The notes under the pieces are model-generated. The model was not told the origin of the DNA, did no database searches, and saw only the letters and a list, made by a program, of their open reading frames with translations. From Photorhabdus cinerea (lineage in GTDB: Bacteria; Pseudomonadota; Gammaproteobacteria; Enterobacterales; Enterobacteriaceae): a stretch of 64,000 bases of DNA. Shown piece after piece: positions 41,164-50,584 of this stretch; within the stretch, counting starts at the first letter, position 1; every line of letters starts with the position of its first letter. The stretch lies in contig NZ_PUJW01000010.1 in the NCBI RefSeq assembly GCF_011189575.1, forward strand, positions 124,001 to 188,000. Reading direction: 5' to 3'. The translations under genes and the position numbers were made by a program.

Positions 41164-41700
41164 GATAGAAAAAATGACTTGTTATTTCAGATGTGCTAAG
41201 GCGAAAAAATCGTAATCTTTGTGAAGCAAAAATGATGTTTATTATGCTCACGCTATACATTTTTTAAAATATACACAACGAACTAATAAATAAAAATTTT
41301 AACCTTGTGATGTATATATCATATTAATCATGAAAAAAACTTACCATGAGTTATTGGTCCCTGTTACCAAGAATATTTAGCCAATAAGTTTGGTAAATTT
41401 ATCTTATAATTTTCTCTAGTAAATGTTGTGTATGAATTCATTTCTAAGGAAATATTTTCTAAACATTATTATGCTCTGGTTGTGTACTGGTACTGCCAAT
41501 ATAGAAAAATCGCTACTAAAGTTATAAACATCTTTCACTTGCGATTATATTTCCGTAGCTTCTTCCTATTAGGAACCGTAAATAAACAGATGAATGGGAG
41601 AGTTATATCCATTCTCTACATAACCTTTCATTCCTAATTTTATGGATATAAAAACATTCTCTATATTTAAATTTTTCATCGGCAATAACGTATAAAAAAT
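41164..41700. other. AT-rich non-coding stretch upstream of the cluster
   Basis: About 540 bp without a supportable gene. A 69-codon plus-strand open frame (41428-41637) has no ribosome site and an AT-driven composition. The promoter of the cluster may lie at its left edge; I could not pick out a clear -35/-10 pair. Confidence 0.4.
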
Positions 41701-41703
41701 TTA

Positions 41704-41830
41704 GGGGCTGTCCCAGATAACGATTCATCAAACCGTGTTTGAAAAGCAACGGTCACTAATTAAATTTCAGCGAATTACCATTTCAATTACAGCAGTTACC
41801 CATCAAATTTTGAGAGAACGGGGGACAGTA
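41704..41830. mobile_element. Possible insertion-sequence end in eamA
   Basis: The stretch begins GGGGCTGTCCCAGATAACG, which looks like an insertion-sequence terminal repeat. It ends near GGGGGACAGTATATTTCC, where the eamA reading frame loses similarity to its family. No transposase is present, so it would be a relic or a small non-autonomous element. Identification rests on appearance only. Confidence 0.35.
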
Positions 41831-42355
41831 TATTTCCATTTTCCCAAGCCCCCCTAGAAAACAAACAACTAATATGATTAAGTCGCCAGATGCTGTATGA
41901 ATTGCTCCACCAGAAAACAATTGACCATTGGTGATAACTAACGCTACACCAAATAGACTAATCGTCATCCCGTACACACGGATAAGCTCTGGAAAACGGC
42001 GATTCATTATGGCTTCCAGAATATTGGCAGAAATTGGAGTTGTAGCCATTATTAATGCAGCAGTGACAGGGCTGGAGCTTTGCAGGCCAACGAACAAAGC
42101 CCCATTGAAGCCGGCGACGCCAATCGTTCCAAGACTAATGAATGCAAGGAGGTTTTGTCTCAGTACCTTACCGTGAATACCGCCTTTAAGGACCATAAAG
42201 ATAAAAATAGCTAAGACAGCAAAGACAAAACGTTCAACAGATGCAGTCCATGGAGGTAAGCTGCTGAGAGCGAGTTTTGTTGCCTGGAAATTGGAGCCCC
42301 AAAAGAAGGTTGCAAATAGAGTCAGAATGACGGCTAGCTGTGGTGTAACTCGCAT
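41783..42355 (-). pseudogene. EamA/DMT-family transporter, truncated
   Basis: Begins MRVTPQLAVILTLFATFFWGSNF, the usual start of EamA drug/metabolite transporters. Only 190 residues (about five helices) are open, where intact members have about 290-300 residues and ten helices. The end (MEIYCPPFSQNLMGNCCN) is unlike the family and comes from foreign sequence after the break. It starts just after a broken SDR gene, and both would have been divergent from the LysR regulator. Confidence 0.75.
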
Positions 42356-42372
42356 AACAATGACCTTATTTT

Positions 42373-42690
42373 TCTAATTGATACCATAATGGAGCATCAA
42401 GACGTATATATGATATATGCGCAGTCGAATTTGTACTGAGAACAAAGCATACAGCTTCTGAAACATCTTTTGGTGTCTGCGGTTTGAATCGCTTGGGTGC
42501 AGCTATTGACATCCCGTATGTCGAACTGAAGGGGAATTAAACGAGCTGAATCGCTGTTATTATCGTGAGTATTAATTGATGTGATGTCTCCAGCAGCTAC
42601 AAAATGACCTGCTTGCAGGCGATCCTGAACCAATGAAGACCCAATACCTCTACCAGCACCTGTAATAAATATTTTTCTTTTCTTCATCAT
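42373..42690 (-). pseudogene. Short-chain dehydrogenase, internally deleted
   Basis: The 5' part reads KIFITGAGRGIGSSLVQDRL, a Rossmann TGxxxGIG motif, through QFDIRD. After residue 68 the frame jumps into what is clearly the SDR C-terminus in another frame (QTPKDVSEAVCFVLS to WYQLEK, then stop). The catalytic Ser-Tyr-Lys segment is missing, so the middle of a roughly 230-250 residue enzyme has been lost with a frameshift. Confidence 0.82.
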
Positions 42691-42972
42691 AATGGCCTCT
42701 CATATCATATTAGACAAGTAGACTTAGCCAAGATGGGGATTGGATGTGTGGTGGCTAACTTATTTCCAATTAACTCATCAATGCTGGTCTCAGAGTAAGC
42801 AACAAGTACTTTTGACTACCATTATTTATTGAACAACAATGACAGTCTAAGAATGAAACGATTCGACATTCAATATATGAAGAAATGACCGTTGATATAT
42901 TAAATATCCCAAAAAACCGTCATGCATTAAACTCGTTTACTTTTATCAAGATAATTGTGGCATATATCAAAT

Positions 42973-43938
42973 ATGAAAGATGTAGATAATATTGGAATTC
43001 AACTTTCCAAAAATGGAAGCCGGATTGAGCAGTCTCTTGTTTGGGATGATATACGCATATTCTTGGCAGTGGCTCGAACCGGTACCATAAGTAGGGCTGC
43101 AAATCTCCTTAAGATAGGAGTTGCAACTGTATCCAGAAGAGTTGAACGACTTGAAGCAACTTTTGGGATGCCATTGTTCCTCCGCCATCAAACTGGTTAT
43201 CGACTAACAGAAGATGGGACTGAACTTCTGGAAAAAGCGAAAAGTATGGAGATGGCAGCAAATACATTGTTGCTTGAAGCTGATACACGCATGGAAATTT
43301 CGGGGAAAGTTCGCATCGCTACCACGGAGACTCTCGCAAACAGTTTAATAATTCCTAGTTTGCCAAGCTTACAGAAAAATTATCCGGATCTAACACTGGA
43401 GATCATTACAGATATTCATACTGTCAATTTACATCGTCGCGACGCTGACTTGGCACTTCGCATAATTAGGCCAGAGAGAGGGCATGTAACTATTCGTCAA
43501 TTAGGTATCTTAGGATTTGGTCTTTATGGAAGTGAAGATTACCTGGCAACTCATTCATCAGGAGCGCTTAGAGGAGAATATGAAAACGATAACTTTATTG
43601 GGTGGACAGATGATCAATCTCAACTCTTTACATTCAAATGGGTTGAACAAATACTCAAAGGCCGTCCACTTTCTGTAGCCACAACTTCCCTTTCTGCTCA
43701 AATTTCTGCTGTAAAAGCAGGCTTGGGATTGGCAGTACTTCCACATTTTGTAGCCAACGCGGCTGGTCTCATATGTGTTTCAAGTAATTTGGGCATAGAT
43801 CAACCTTTATGGCTGGTAATTCAAGCAGATTTAGCGCATTCCCTCAGGATAAGAAAAGTTGCAGACTTTCTGGCAGACACAGTGTTTCTAAATAGGGCAA
43901 AACTTTCAGGACAAGATGAGACCAAACCTTTCAAGTAA
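42973..43938 (+). CDS. LysR-family transcriptional regulator
   Basis: 321-residue regulator. The N-terminal winged helix-turn-helix (ARTGTISRAANLLKIGVATVSRRVERLE) is followed by a substrate-binding domain from about residue 110. The ATG at 42973 is preferred over the GTG-type start at 42955, but the ribosome site is weak for both. It is divergent from the SDR and EamA genes that it probably once controlled. It is intact while its likely targets are dead, so it may be on the way to loss. Confidence 0.82.
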   Translation: MKDVDNIGIQLSKNGSRIEQSLVWDDIRIFLAVARTGTISRAANLLKIGVATVSRRVERLEATFGMPLFLRHQTGYRLTEDGTELLEKAKSMEMAANTLLLEADTRMEISGKVRIATTETLANSLIIPSLPSLQKNYPDLTLEIITDIHTVNLHRRDADLALRIIRPERGHVTIRQLGILGFGLYGSEDYLATHSSGALRGEYENDNFIGWTDDQSQLFTFKWVEQILKGRPLSVATTSLSAQISAVKAGLGLAVLPHFVANAAGLICVSSNLGIDQPLWLVIQADLAHSLRIRKVADFLADTVFLNRAKLSGQDETKPFK

Positions 43939-44072
43939 TGTAAACTTTATTGACAAGAGCCACTTAGAACAATAAACAGGCTGCTCATTGCAATTTTGTT
44001 CATAAAAAATTAATGACAGCCTGACTGACTGCGGTATAGTACGGAATTAAAAATAACAGCGTAAGAAATACC

Positions 44073-44098
44073 TATACCCAAGAAACTTCAAGATGCAG
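44073..44098. repeat. Partial ERIC-like end
   Basis: TATACCCAAGAAACTTCAAGATGCAG resembles one terminus of the ERIC family (TATACCC then TTCAAG). The similarity stops at the IS630-like remnant that follows. Confidence 0.45.
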
Positions 44099-44127
44099 TT
44101 TTTAGCACCTGAAAATGGTCGTTAATT

Positions 44128-44562
44128 CTAGACATCAGCGATGTCCGCTATATCAGGTAGCGTCGTGGTGAAAAATTTAAATACTTTGTCTCGAAATTCA
44201 TGTTTATTAGCGAAATAACGGTTATTTCGAACATGTTCATTCATGACCTTCCATAATCGCTCTATCGGGTTTAAATTTGGGCTGTATGGAGGAAGGTAAT
44301 GTCACTCAATATTGCTAACATAAGCCCAATCCTTCACAAGATGAGCTTTGTTGTAACCCGCATCATCTACAATAAGATGAATTTTTTGATGATAGTTAGG
44401 ATAATACCTTCTTATTTCATTGAAAAAACGGCAAATGTTGTAATCATTGATGGTTTGATATTCTTGGGCTTGGGCTATCATCACAGAACTCCACCCTTCA
44501 GAAGCAAAAAGGATAGCTTTTATTCTATCTCGTACTTGGCCATCAGTTGATGAATTGCTCAT
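44128..44562 (-). pseudogene. IS630-family transposase, defective
   Basis: N-terminal helix-turn-helix (QVRDRIKAILFASEGWSSVMIAQ), then an internal deletion, then the catalytic-domain pieces IHLIVDDAGYNKAHLV and HYLPPYSPNLNPIERLWKV with its C-terminal helix. The two open frames are in the same phase, separated by a single TGA at 44302 where the family expects Trp. At about 144 codons it is less than half of an intact IS630 transposase (about 340). Confidence 0.85.
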
Positions 44563-44574
44563 TATTATTTGTGA

Positions 44575-44803
44575 TTATTCTCCTTTCAGAGAAGAATAAG
44601 TCCACCCGGATGAACCTTCAAAAGTTGCTCCACCGTATCCACTACTTTGAGTGCCTAGCGTACCTGAAGATTTAGCACCAACGCCAAGTGCTCCTTGTGT
44701 CTTCCCCGCACCAGACAAGAAATTTTCCAATACCGATATTTTTGTCAGACACACCCAGCGAACAGGTTTCAGCGGGTTTCCTTGATTAAAATAGAAGGAA
44801 AAC
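44575..44803 (-). pseudogene. C-terminal fragment of an unrecognised protein
   Basis: An open minus-strand frame of about 75 residues runs out of the 8-bp repeat array and ends at 44575. It starts FSFYFNQGNPLKPVRWVC and finishes in a Gly/Ser-rich tail (GTLGTQSSGYGGATFEGSSG). It has no start codon, since all frames are closed within the repeat, so it is probably the 3' end of a lost gene. Family not recognised. Confidence 0.4.
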
Positions 44804-44899
44804 TTTAATTCTTTAATTCTTTAATTCTTTAATTCTTTAATTCTTTAATTCTTTAATTCTTTAATTCTTTAATTCTTTAATTCTTTAATTCTTTAATTC
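44804..44899. repeat. Tandem repeat, 12 copies of TTTAATTC
   Basis: Twelve perfect copies of an 8-bp unit. All three frames of both strands meet TAA or an equivalent stop within the array, so it cannot be coding. It borders the gene fragment at 44575-44803. It is the same unit length as the unrelated GTTACAAG array at 7393-7480. Confidence 0.97.
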
Positions 44900-45334
44900 T
44901 AAATATTAATGGTAAATTTCGATATATTGACATATATTCTTATATACCTTATCTATGCTACACACTCAATAAAATTTAAATTAACTATTTATTATATGAA
45001 AAATAAAAACTTTATTTTTATAATAAAGCTCAATATATATTTATTTTTAACATTATAAATAAAAATCAAATAATATTTCTACAAAGATTAATGCGTAATT
45101 ATTTAAAACAACCATTATCCGCACTAATCCATTAACATAAAACCTATTTAATCAAATGGTAACATTAAACCGAATAAAAGATTATTCAATAAAAACAAAA
45201 ATTCAATTAAATACCAAATTAATCACTAATTAATTAAAAATAAGAACAAGCCTGCAATAATAAAACAACATTTCATATTAATTAATCCTTTATAAAAACC
45301 ATAAATTTATCTTATATATATTACTGCCACACAC
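44900..45334. other. Very AT-rich non-coding stretch
   Basis: About 430 bp of AT-rich sequence with no ORF, RNA gene or repeat that I can support. It separates the transposon-scarred zone from the two-component system. Confidence 0.5.
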
Positions 45335-45362
45335 AAAAACAGCCCTATAAATCGGGCTGTTT
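45335..45362 (-). terminator. Terminator of the two-component operon
   Basis: On the minus strand ACAGCCC pairs with GGGCTGT around GATTTATA and is followed by a short T run. It lies about 60 bp after the response-regulator stop. Confidence 0.85.
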
Positions 45363-45420
45363 ATGCAAGCTATTTTTAATAGCCAATTGTCATCCAACAG
45401 CATTAATTCTGTCTGCATGA

Positions 45421-46056
45421 TCAAGTTATTAATCCCAACTTTCTCGAGTATTTAAGTAATTCAGTAACCTTATGAACTTTGAGTTTTCGCATCATATTAA
45501 GGCGGTGAGTCTCTACTGTTTTAACACTAATACTTAACACCTCCGCAATATTACGATTGCCATTACCTTCGTTGATTAACTGCAATATTTGGCGCTCGCG
45601 TCGAGTAAGCAATGTACTGTCATCATTCGTTCCCTCCCCTAACAGGTGAACAGCCTCCTGATTCAGATTAGGATCAACGTAACTTTTTTTGGCTGCAACG
45701 CTGGTAATTGCAGCAAGTAATATCTGCTGCGAGCTGGTTTTCAAAACATAGGCTAATGCCCCTGCACGTAGTACACGGCTCGCCGTTAATTCATCATCAT
45801 GGGCAGTAAGGGCAAGTATGCGCAAATCAGGCCAGCGTTGACAAAGCTGTGGAATAATATCTAATCCATTTAACCCCGGAAGGCCAAGATCAAGAATAAC
45901 AATATCCGGTGTCAAATCCCGGCAGGCAGCATAAACAGATAGCCCATCATCAACCTGCGCGACTACTTGATAACGCGGATATGCAGCAAGAAGGTTCTTT
46001 ATTCCATCTATGATCAGCTCATGATCATCCACTAGCAAAACTTTATAGCAAATCAT
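45421..46056 (-). CDS. SsrB-like response regulator (NarL/FixJ family)
   Basis: 211 residues: receiver domain with DD at 10-11 and phospho-acceptor D56 (IVILDLGLPGLNGLDIIPQL), and a C-terminal LuxR-type helix-turn-helix ending VETHRLNMMRKLKVHKVTEL. Both the D56 position and the recognition region closely match Salmonella SsrB, the activator of the SPI-2 type III secretion genes. The ATG at 46056 has a GAGG site and starts one base after the kinase gene stops; the longer frame from 46119 is rejected. Targets here are unknown; T6SS and invasin genes are the nearest candidates. Confidence 0.85.
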   Translation of the reverse strand: MICYKVLLVDDHELIIDGIKNLLAAYPRYQVVAQVDDGLSVYAACRDLTPDIVILDLGLPGLNGLDIIPQLCQRWPDLRILALTAHDDELTASRVLRAGALAYVLKTSSQQILLAAITSVAAKKSYVDPNLNQEAVHLLGEGTNDDSTLLTRRERQILQLINEGNGNRNIAEVLSISVKTVETHRLNMMRKLKVHKVTELLKYSRKLGLIT

Positions 46057-46057
46057 A

Positions 46058-48859
46058 TTAGGACCTCGCGGAAAAAGGTGCATTCTGCTCGTGTTCCTCA
46101 GCAGAGCACAGTGTTGCATTAATTAATTTACGTAGTTTCATCAGCTCATTCTCTTGCGGCAGAACACCGTTATGTACCTGGTTTTCCATTTCAACAATGA
46201 TACATAACAACGAATTAAGCCCTGCCTGCCCACTCACTCCTTTCATAGAATGTAAGAGCTTTTCTAATACCTCCTGTTGAGTAATATGTTGTTCAATTTC
46301 GTCGAGTAAAGTTAATAATTCCCTGCGAACCTTTTCTTGCATACGTAATAAGTTCATGGACAGTAATGGCTTGCCTGTTTCTTGCTGTATCATCAGATCA
46401 ATGTCACGCCGTAACTGATATTCCGCTGTCATCTCTAATATTTGGGCCAATTGGTTAATCGTAACCGGTTTGGATATGTAATCATTCATCCCTGCCTGAG
46501 CGGCGCGCTCTTTTTCCTCGGCAACTGTATTTGCCGTCAGAGCAACAATCATGCACTCTGGGTCCTGATTGTCAGAATCAACACGCCAAAGTCGTGTAGT
46601 TTCCAGACCGTCACATTGTCCCGGCATCAATATATCCATCAAAACCAGATCAAAGCGGTAACGCCTGCCTAACAATAATGCCTCTGTACCATCCTTAGCG
46701 TACTGCACTTCCTGACCTAACCGGGTCAGCATCATGCCAATGATGTCCCGGTTCGTCTCTGCGTCATCCACTAATAACACACGCATACGCCAAGGCTGTA
46801 ACGGTACGTTATCCTGCACAGGTGGCGGTGTTCCAGATAGCTGACGCTCTACAATATCCCGCAAACGACCGGGCAAAAAACGTAAGTCATTGGCGGATAA
46901 CCCGCCGTAATGCTGTTCTGACAAACAGGAGAGGCCCCATGCCATGAGTTGACGATGTAAAACCAATGGTGCATCGACTTCCCCCTGCAATAACTCTGGC
47001 TCAATAAAATCTGTCAGCGGCAGTTGAAATACCACACTGGTGCCTAAACCAAGAGCACTGTTGAACCTCAAACTTCCTCCCATCATTTTGGCTAGCGTAG
47101 CCGCAATAGCAAGCCCAAGCCCAGTACCTTGAGCATGTTCTTGCACCTGATAAAAGGGATTAAATACCGATGAGATATTTTCTGGTGCCACACCACACCC
47201 GCTATCAGTCACATCAAAAATCAGCGTGTTATCTGAACGGGTAACAGTCAGACAAATACCGCCATCATCGGTAAATTTGCAGGCATTTCCTAACAAATTC
47301 ACCAGAATCTGCCTTACACGGATTGCATCAAGAACTAATGATTGTGGCACATCAGTGGAGACAAAAGTTTCTAACGTCAACCTTTTATTGTGTGCCATTC
47401 CCTGTATCGTCGCCATTGACTGATCCAACAACGGTAACAACTGGCAGGTTGCATACTGCAATTCAACCTGCCCGGCTTCAATACGCGAAAAATCAAGTAA
47501 TTTATTGATAATAAATAGTAAAGATAATGTGCATTGGTGTGCCGTTTCTGCAAGTTGCAATTGTTCGTTGTTCATTTCGCTGGTTTTCAGCAATTCCAAT
47601 GCACCCAGTGTTCCGCTAAGTGGTGTTCTCAATTCATGGCTGATCGTCGTCAAATGGCTACTTTTACGCTTATTCGCTAACTCTGCCTGTTGCTTTGCTT
47701 CCGTTAATGCTCTAGTGCGCTCTGCTACCTTGTTTTCTAATGTGGAATATTGCTGATTAAGGGTATCCAATAACGTATTGTAGGCTCTGGCTATCTGACC
47801 CAGCTCATCACACCGATTTTCGGGCAGACGAACATCTAAAGCACGTGGCCCGGTTTTATCAATGATATCCACAAACTCCCATAACGGTTTGGCTAAGTAA
47901 TGATGCAACATCCAGAATAAAGTCAGCGTTATCATTAATAAAATAACCAACGCAAAGGGAAGCTGAATAATCGCCTGATCAATGACTTCCTCAAATAGAC
48001 CTTTGGTAGGATACAGTACCAATTGCTGCCAACCGGGGCCTTTCAGCTGAATACGTAATACCTGATAACCGGGAATATATTGCCAGCCATCATGTAATTT
48101 GACTTTCTTCAACAATGCTAAAATATGTTGTTCTTGATCCTGCGGTAATTTCCCTTTGAAAAACGGCAATAATTGTTGATTGCTGTCCAGCCAGAGATCG
48201 ATATCATAATTAGTTACTGCTTGTCCGTATGACAATAGATCATTGAATTTAATAGCGTATCCAGTCAGTCGTCCCATTTTATCACTCGCAGCAACCGAGA
48301 TGCTCCAGCCACTGCCGGGAATATGCTCCGGCTGTCCCCAATAAATATTATCGTGATTGGGACTCATGGGAAAATTCGCCAATTCAAGACACCGTTTGAC
48401 AAAATAATCATCTGAGATTTTTTCCGGAGGATAAATCGATATCCCTTGAGATCGCTTAAAAATAAAGCTGTCCAGATAATAAGCTTGTCCGGCAGCGCCA
48501 TATGCCTGAATAAACCAGTTATCCTGACTTATTTCGTGATCGGGCCGGCAAATATTGCCATCAATGGGAAGATATTTGCTATCAGTATTCGACGTAATAT
48601 TTTTATCATTTTCATACTTTTCATAATAAGCGTCGTAGCGCCTCGCCAGCTCCTGCGCATCTTTCTCAGCACCTTCAAAACGATGATTACTTAAATCTGC
48701 CCGTAAAGTCGCAAGATGTGATAGCTCATTCATCATATGCTGGTGTGCATGTTTAAAAGAAAAAAAAGCCGTCGCTATGACAGAAATTAGCCATATAAGA
48801 AACAACGTAAGTGATAGAAACAGCGTGAGTTTAATCACTAATGATGAGCGTGTTCTCAT
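46058..48859 (-). CDS. SsrA-like hybrid sensor histidine kinase
   Basis: 933-residue inner-membrane hybrid kinase. A first membrane helix (about 8-33), a periplasmic sensor of about 260 residues, a second helix (about 300-318), HAMP, dimerisation domain with H408 (TTISHELRTP), ATPase domain (NLLGNACKF, GTGLGLAIA), receiver (VLLVDDAETN, LVLMDILMP) and a C-terminal HPt (LLHSMKGVSGQ). The N-terminus (SSLVIKLTLFLSLTLFLIWL) and the sensor segment GPGWQQLVLYP closely parallel Salmonella SsrA. The start has an AAGGAG site. Paired with the SsrB-like regulator, with which it shares an operon. Confidence 0.87.
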   Translation of the reverse strand: MRTRSSLVIKLTLFLSLTLFLIWLISVIATAFFSFKHAHQHMMNELSHLATLRADLSNHRFEGAEKDAQELARRYDAYYEKYENDKNITSNTDSKYLPIDGNICRPDHEISQDNWFIQAYGAAGQAYYLDSFIFKRSQGISIYPPEKISDDYFVKRCLELANFPMSPNHDNIYWGQPEHIPGSGWSISVAASDKMGRLTGYAIKFNDLLSYGQAVTNYDIDLWLDSNQQLLPFFKGKLPQDQEQHILALLKKVKLHDGWQYIPGYQVLRIQLKGPGWQQLVLYPTKGLFEEVIDQAIIQLPFALVILLMITLTLFWMLHHYLAKPLWEFVDIIDKTGPRALDVRLPENRCDELGQIARAYNTLLDTLNQQYSTLENKVAERTRALTEAKQQAELANKRKSSHLTTISHELRTPLSGTLGALELLKTSEMNNEQLQLAETAHQCTLSLLFIINKLLDFSRIEAGQVELQYATCQLLPLLDQSMATIQGMAHNKRLTLETFVSTDVPQSLVLDAIRVRQILVNLLGNACKFTDDGGICLTVTRSDNTLIFDVTDSGCGVAPENISSVFNPFYQVQEHAQGTGLGLAIAATLAKMMGGSLRFNSALGLGTSVVFQLPLTDFIEPELLQGEVDAPLVLHRQLMAWGLSCLSEQHYGGLSANDLRFLPGRLRDIVERQLSGTPPPVQDNVPLQPWRMRVLLVDDAETNRDIIGMMLTRLGQEVQYAKDGTEALLLGRRYRFDLVLMDILMPGQCDGLETTRLWRVDSDNQDPECMIVALTANTVAEEKERAAQAGMNDYISKPVTINQLAQILEMTAEYQLRRDIDLMIQQETGKPLLSMNLLRMQEKVRRELLTLLDEIEQHITQQEVLEKLLHSMKGVSGQAGLNSLLCIIVEMENQVHNGVLPQENELMKLRKLINATLCSAEEHEQNAPFSARS

Positions 48860-49289
48860 TTTATAATCTCCTTATTATTCAGAGATATTTCCTGGTGAAA
48901 AAAACCAAATTACTCTGTACCTATCACGTTAAATTAACCACAGGTTTAGCAGTTACCTTATTGGGTTATATCTTTCCGGTACTCTATATTCAAGAAAAAC
49001 ACACTAGAAGATAATAAATACTTTATGGCAGATAACAATCAGATAAAACTTATCAAAATTATTTAACTAAATTATGATCAAGATCAATTTTACACTTATT
49101 TCATATCAACAAAGCCCAAACGAAAATGAATATCTGCCAGCGAAACGTTTTTCTTATCACTGGCAGTCGATTATTCAGAAACAGGAGTTTTCCTTTCCCA
49201 CAAGCAATACTTAATGTGAGAAAGGGTGAGTGCTTTTTAATCAATCTGCTGGGTTAAACTACCTGGTAGGTGTTGGTATGGGTTTTTTG
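48860..49289. other. Intergenic region between ssrA-like and invasin-like genes
   Basis: About 430 bp, AT-rich. It should hold the promoter of the minus-strand kinase operon at its left end. I see no gene, repeat or clear terminator for the invasin-like gene that ends at 49290. Confidence 0.4.
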
Positions 49290-50546
49290 TTATTCATTTC
49301 CCCATTCATCATCATTTTCATTATTAGTATGAAAGATAGAGGAATCACCTCCCTGATTCAAAAGCGGATGATTCAGGAGCAGATCTGGGGCGACTTGTGT
49401 CCATTTTCCATTATCCACTTGTTTTTCCGGTTCTTTTTTTATCTCTAGCTCTCTCTGATAAGTATTATAGTCATCACTATGCTCTCTTCTTTTTAAAACT
49501 TTATCTCTTAGCTCCTGTATCTTCCGTTCTTGTTCCAGTAGTTCCTGTTCCAATCGCTCTTGTTCTTGTCTCAACCAAGCATCCCGCGCTTCTTGCTCCA
49601 ATCGCTCCTGTTCCAACCGCTCTTGTTCTTGTCCCAACCAAGCATCCCGCGCTTCTTGCTCCAACCGTTCCTGTTCCAATCGCTCTTGTTCTTGTCCCAA
49701 CTGCCCCTGTGCTGACTGTTCCTCCAACATCTCATCTTCTCTATCACCCAATAAAGGAGGAACTTCATCACCTTCGCCAGTACCTAGCCGTAATTCAGAT
49801 TCATCATTTTCTATCGGCTTTATTACAGGAGGAGATAACGTAGCCGGTACATTAATCAATATACCCATCTCACTGCTATTTGAGACATTTCCCTGCTCAT
49901 CATACGCTACAGCTGAGATCGTAAGATGATTACTTTGCTGACGACTATAAGTAGGGAAGTGCACTACGTAGCTATTATTTGATAACGCAATAATCTGGCC
50001 TCCACGTGCACGTAATGCGCCATCATCCCACTGGATATATTTTAAACGATATTTCCCGTTGAAAGAGAAATTAATCAGTTTCCTTTCTCCACCAAATCCA
50101 CTGAGTCCCGTTGGTAAATGTAGGTTCAACTGCGCGCTTTCCCGGTGCTTCAACACAATATTATTACGTTCAACCAGATGGTAACGATTGTCAGCTAAAG
50201 TGCGTCTTATCTGTGCCGTCGTCGAATCAATCTGTTGGGATAAAGGCGCTCCAAGCTGATAATTGAAGGACAGATTAACTTTTGTATCATCTTCTGTCTC
50301 CGGCTGTAACACGGCAAAACCCATATCTGCCATACCCGATTTCGGAATATCACTTCCCCACGTTACATCGTCATCAGTTTGATGCTGCAACCACCTCTTT
50401 GTTTGTTTCTGTTCGCTGCCAATAACATTAAGACTCTCTTTTTGAGTTTCATTCACCACTGGCTCTTTTTTCTCACTGGAATTATAGTAACTTACTAATA
50501 ACAATGCCGCGGTAATGGCCGATACATACCCTATTTTTTTATTCAT
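49290..50546 (-). CDS. Invasin-like paralogue lacking the beta-barrel
   Basis: 418 residues, clearly a paralogue of the next gene upstream. After a shared N-terminus ending MADMGFAVLQPETE it jumps straight to DDTKVNLSFNYQLG, missing the equivalent of residues 113-306 of the paralogue, which is nearly the whole inverse-autotransporter barrel, with the frame kept. The Ig-like segment (NSYVVHFPTYS to ILINVP) is retained. The C-terminus is different: a charged coiled coil built from LEQERLEQEARDAWLGQEQER-type repeats. The lipobox Cys of the paralogue is Tyr here. Probably non-functional as an adhesin, but the frame is intact, so I do not call it a pseudogene outright. Confidence 0.7.
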   Translation of the reverse strand: MNKKIGYVSAITAALLLVSYYNSSEKKEPVVNETQKESLNVIGSEQKQTKRWLQHQTDDDVTWGSDIPKSGMADMGFAVLQPETEDDTKVNLSFNYQLGAPLSQQIDSTTAQIRRTLADNRYHLVERNNIVLKHRESAQLNLHLPTGLSGFGGERKLINFSFNGKYRLKYIQWDDGALRARGGQIIALSNNSYVVHFPTYSRQQSNHLTISAVAYDEQGNVSNSSEMGILINVPATLSPPVIKPIENDESELRLGTGEGDEVPPLLGDREDEMLEEQSAQGQLGQEQERLEQERLEQEARDAWLGQEQERLEQERLEQEARDAWLRQEQERLEQELLEQERKIQELRDKVLKRREHSDDYNTYQRELEIKKEPEKQVDNGKWTQVAPDLLLNHPLLNQGGDSSIFHTNNENDDEWGNE

Positions 50547-50584
50547 AAGCGCTTTTATTTAAATATCATTTGTTGCTACTGTTG

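Noticed and set aside
41428..41637. 69-codon ORF upstream of eamA
   Set aside because: AT-driven composition, no ribosome site and no family features.
45421..48859. AstS/AstR system of Photorhabdus
   Set aside because: Considered because of the genus, but the sensor and regulator sequences resemble Salmonella SsrA/SsrB over their whole length, which is the stronger evidence.
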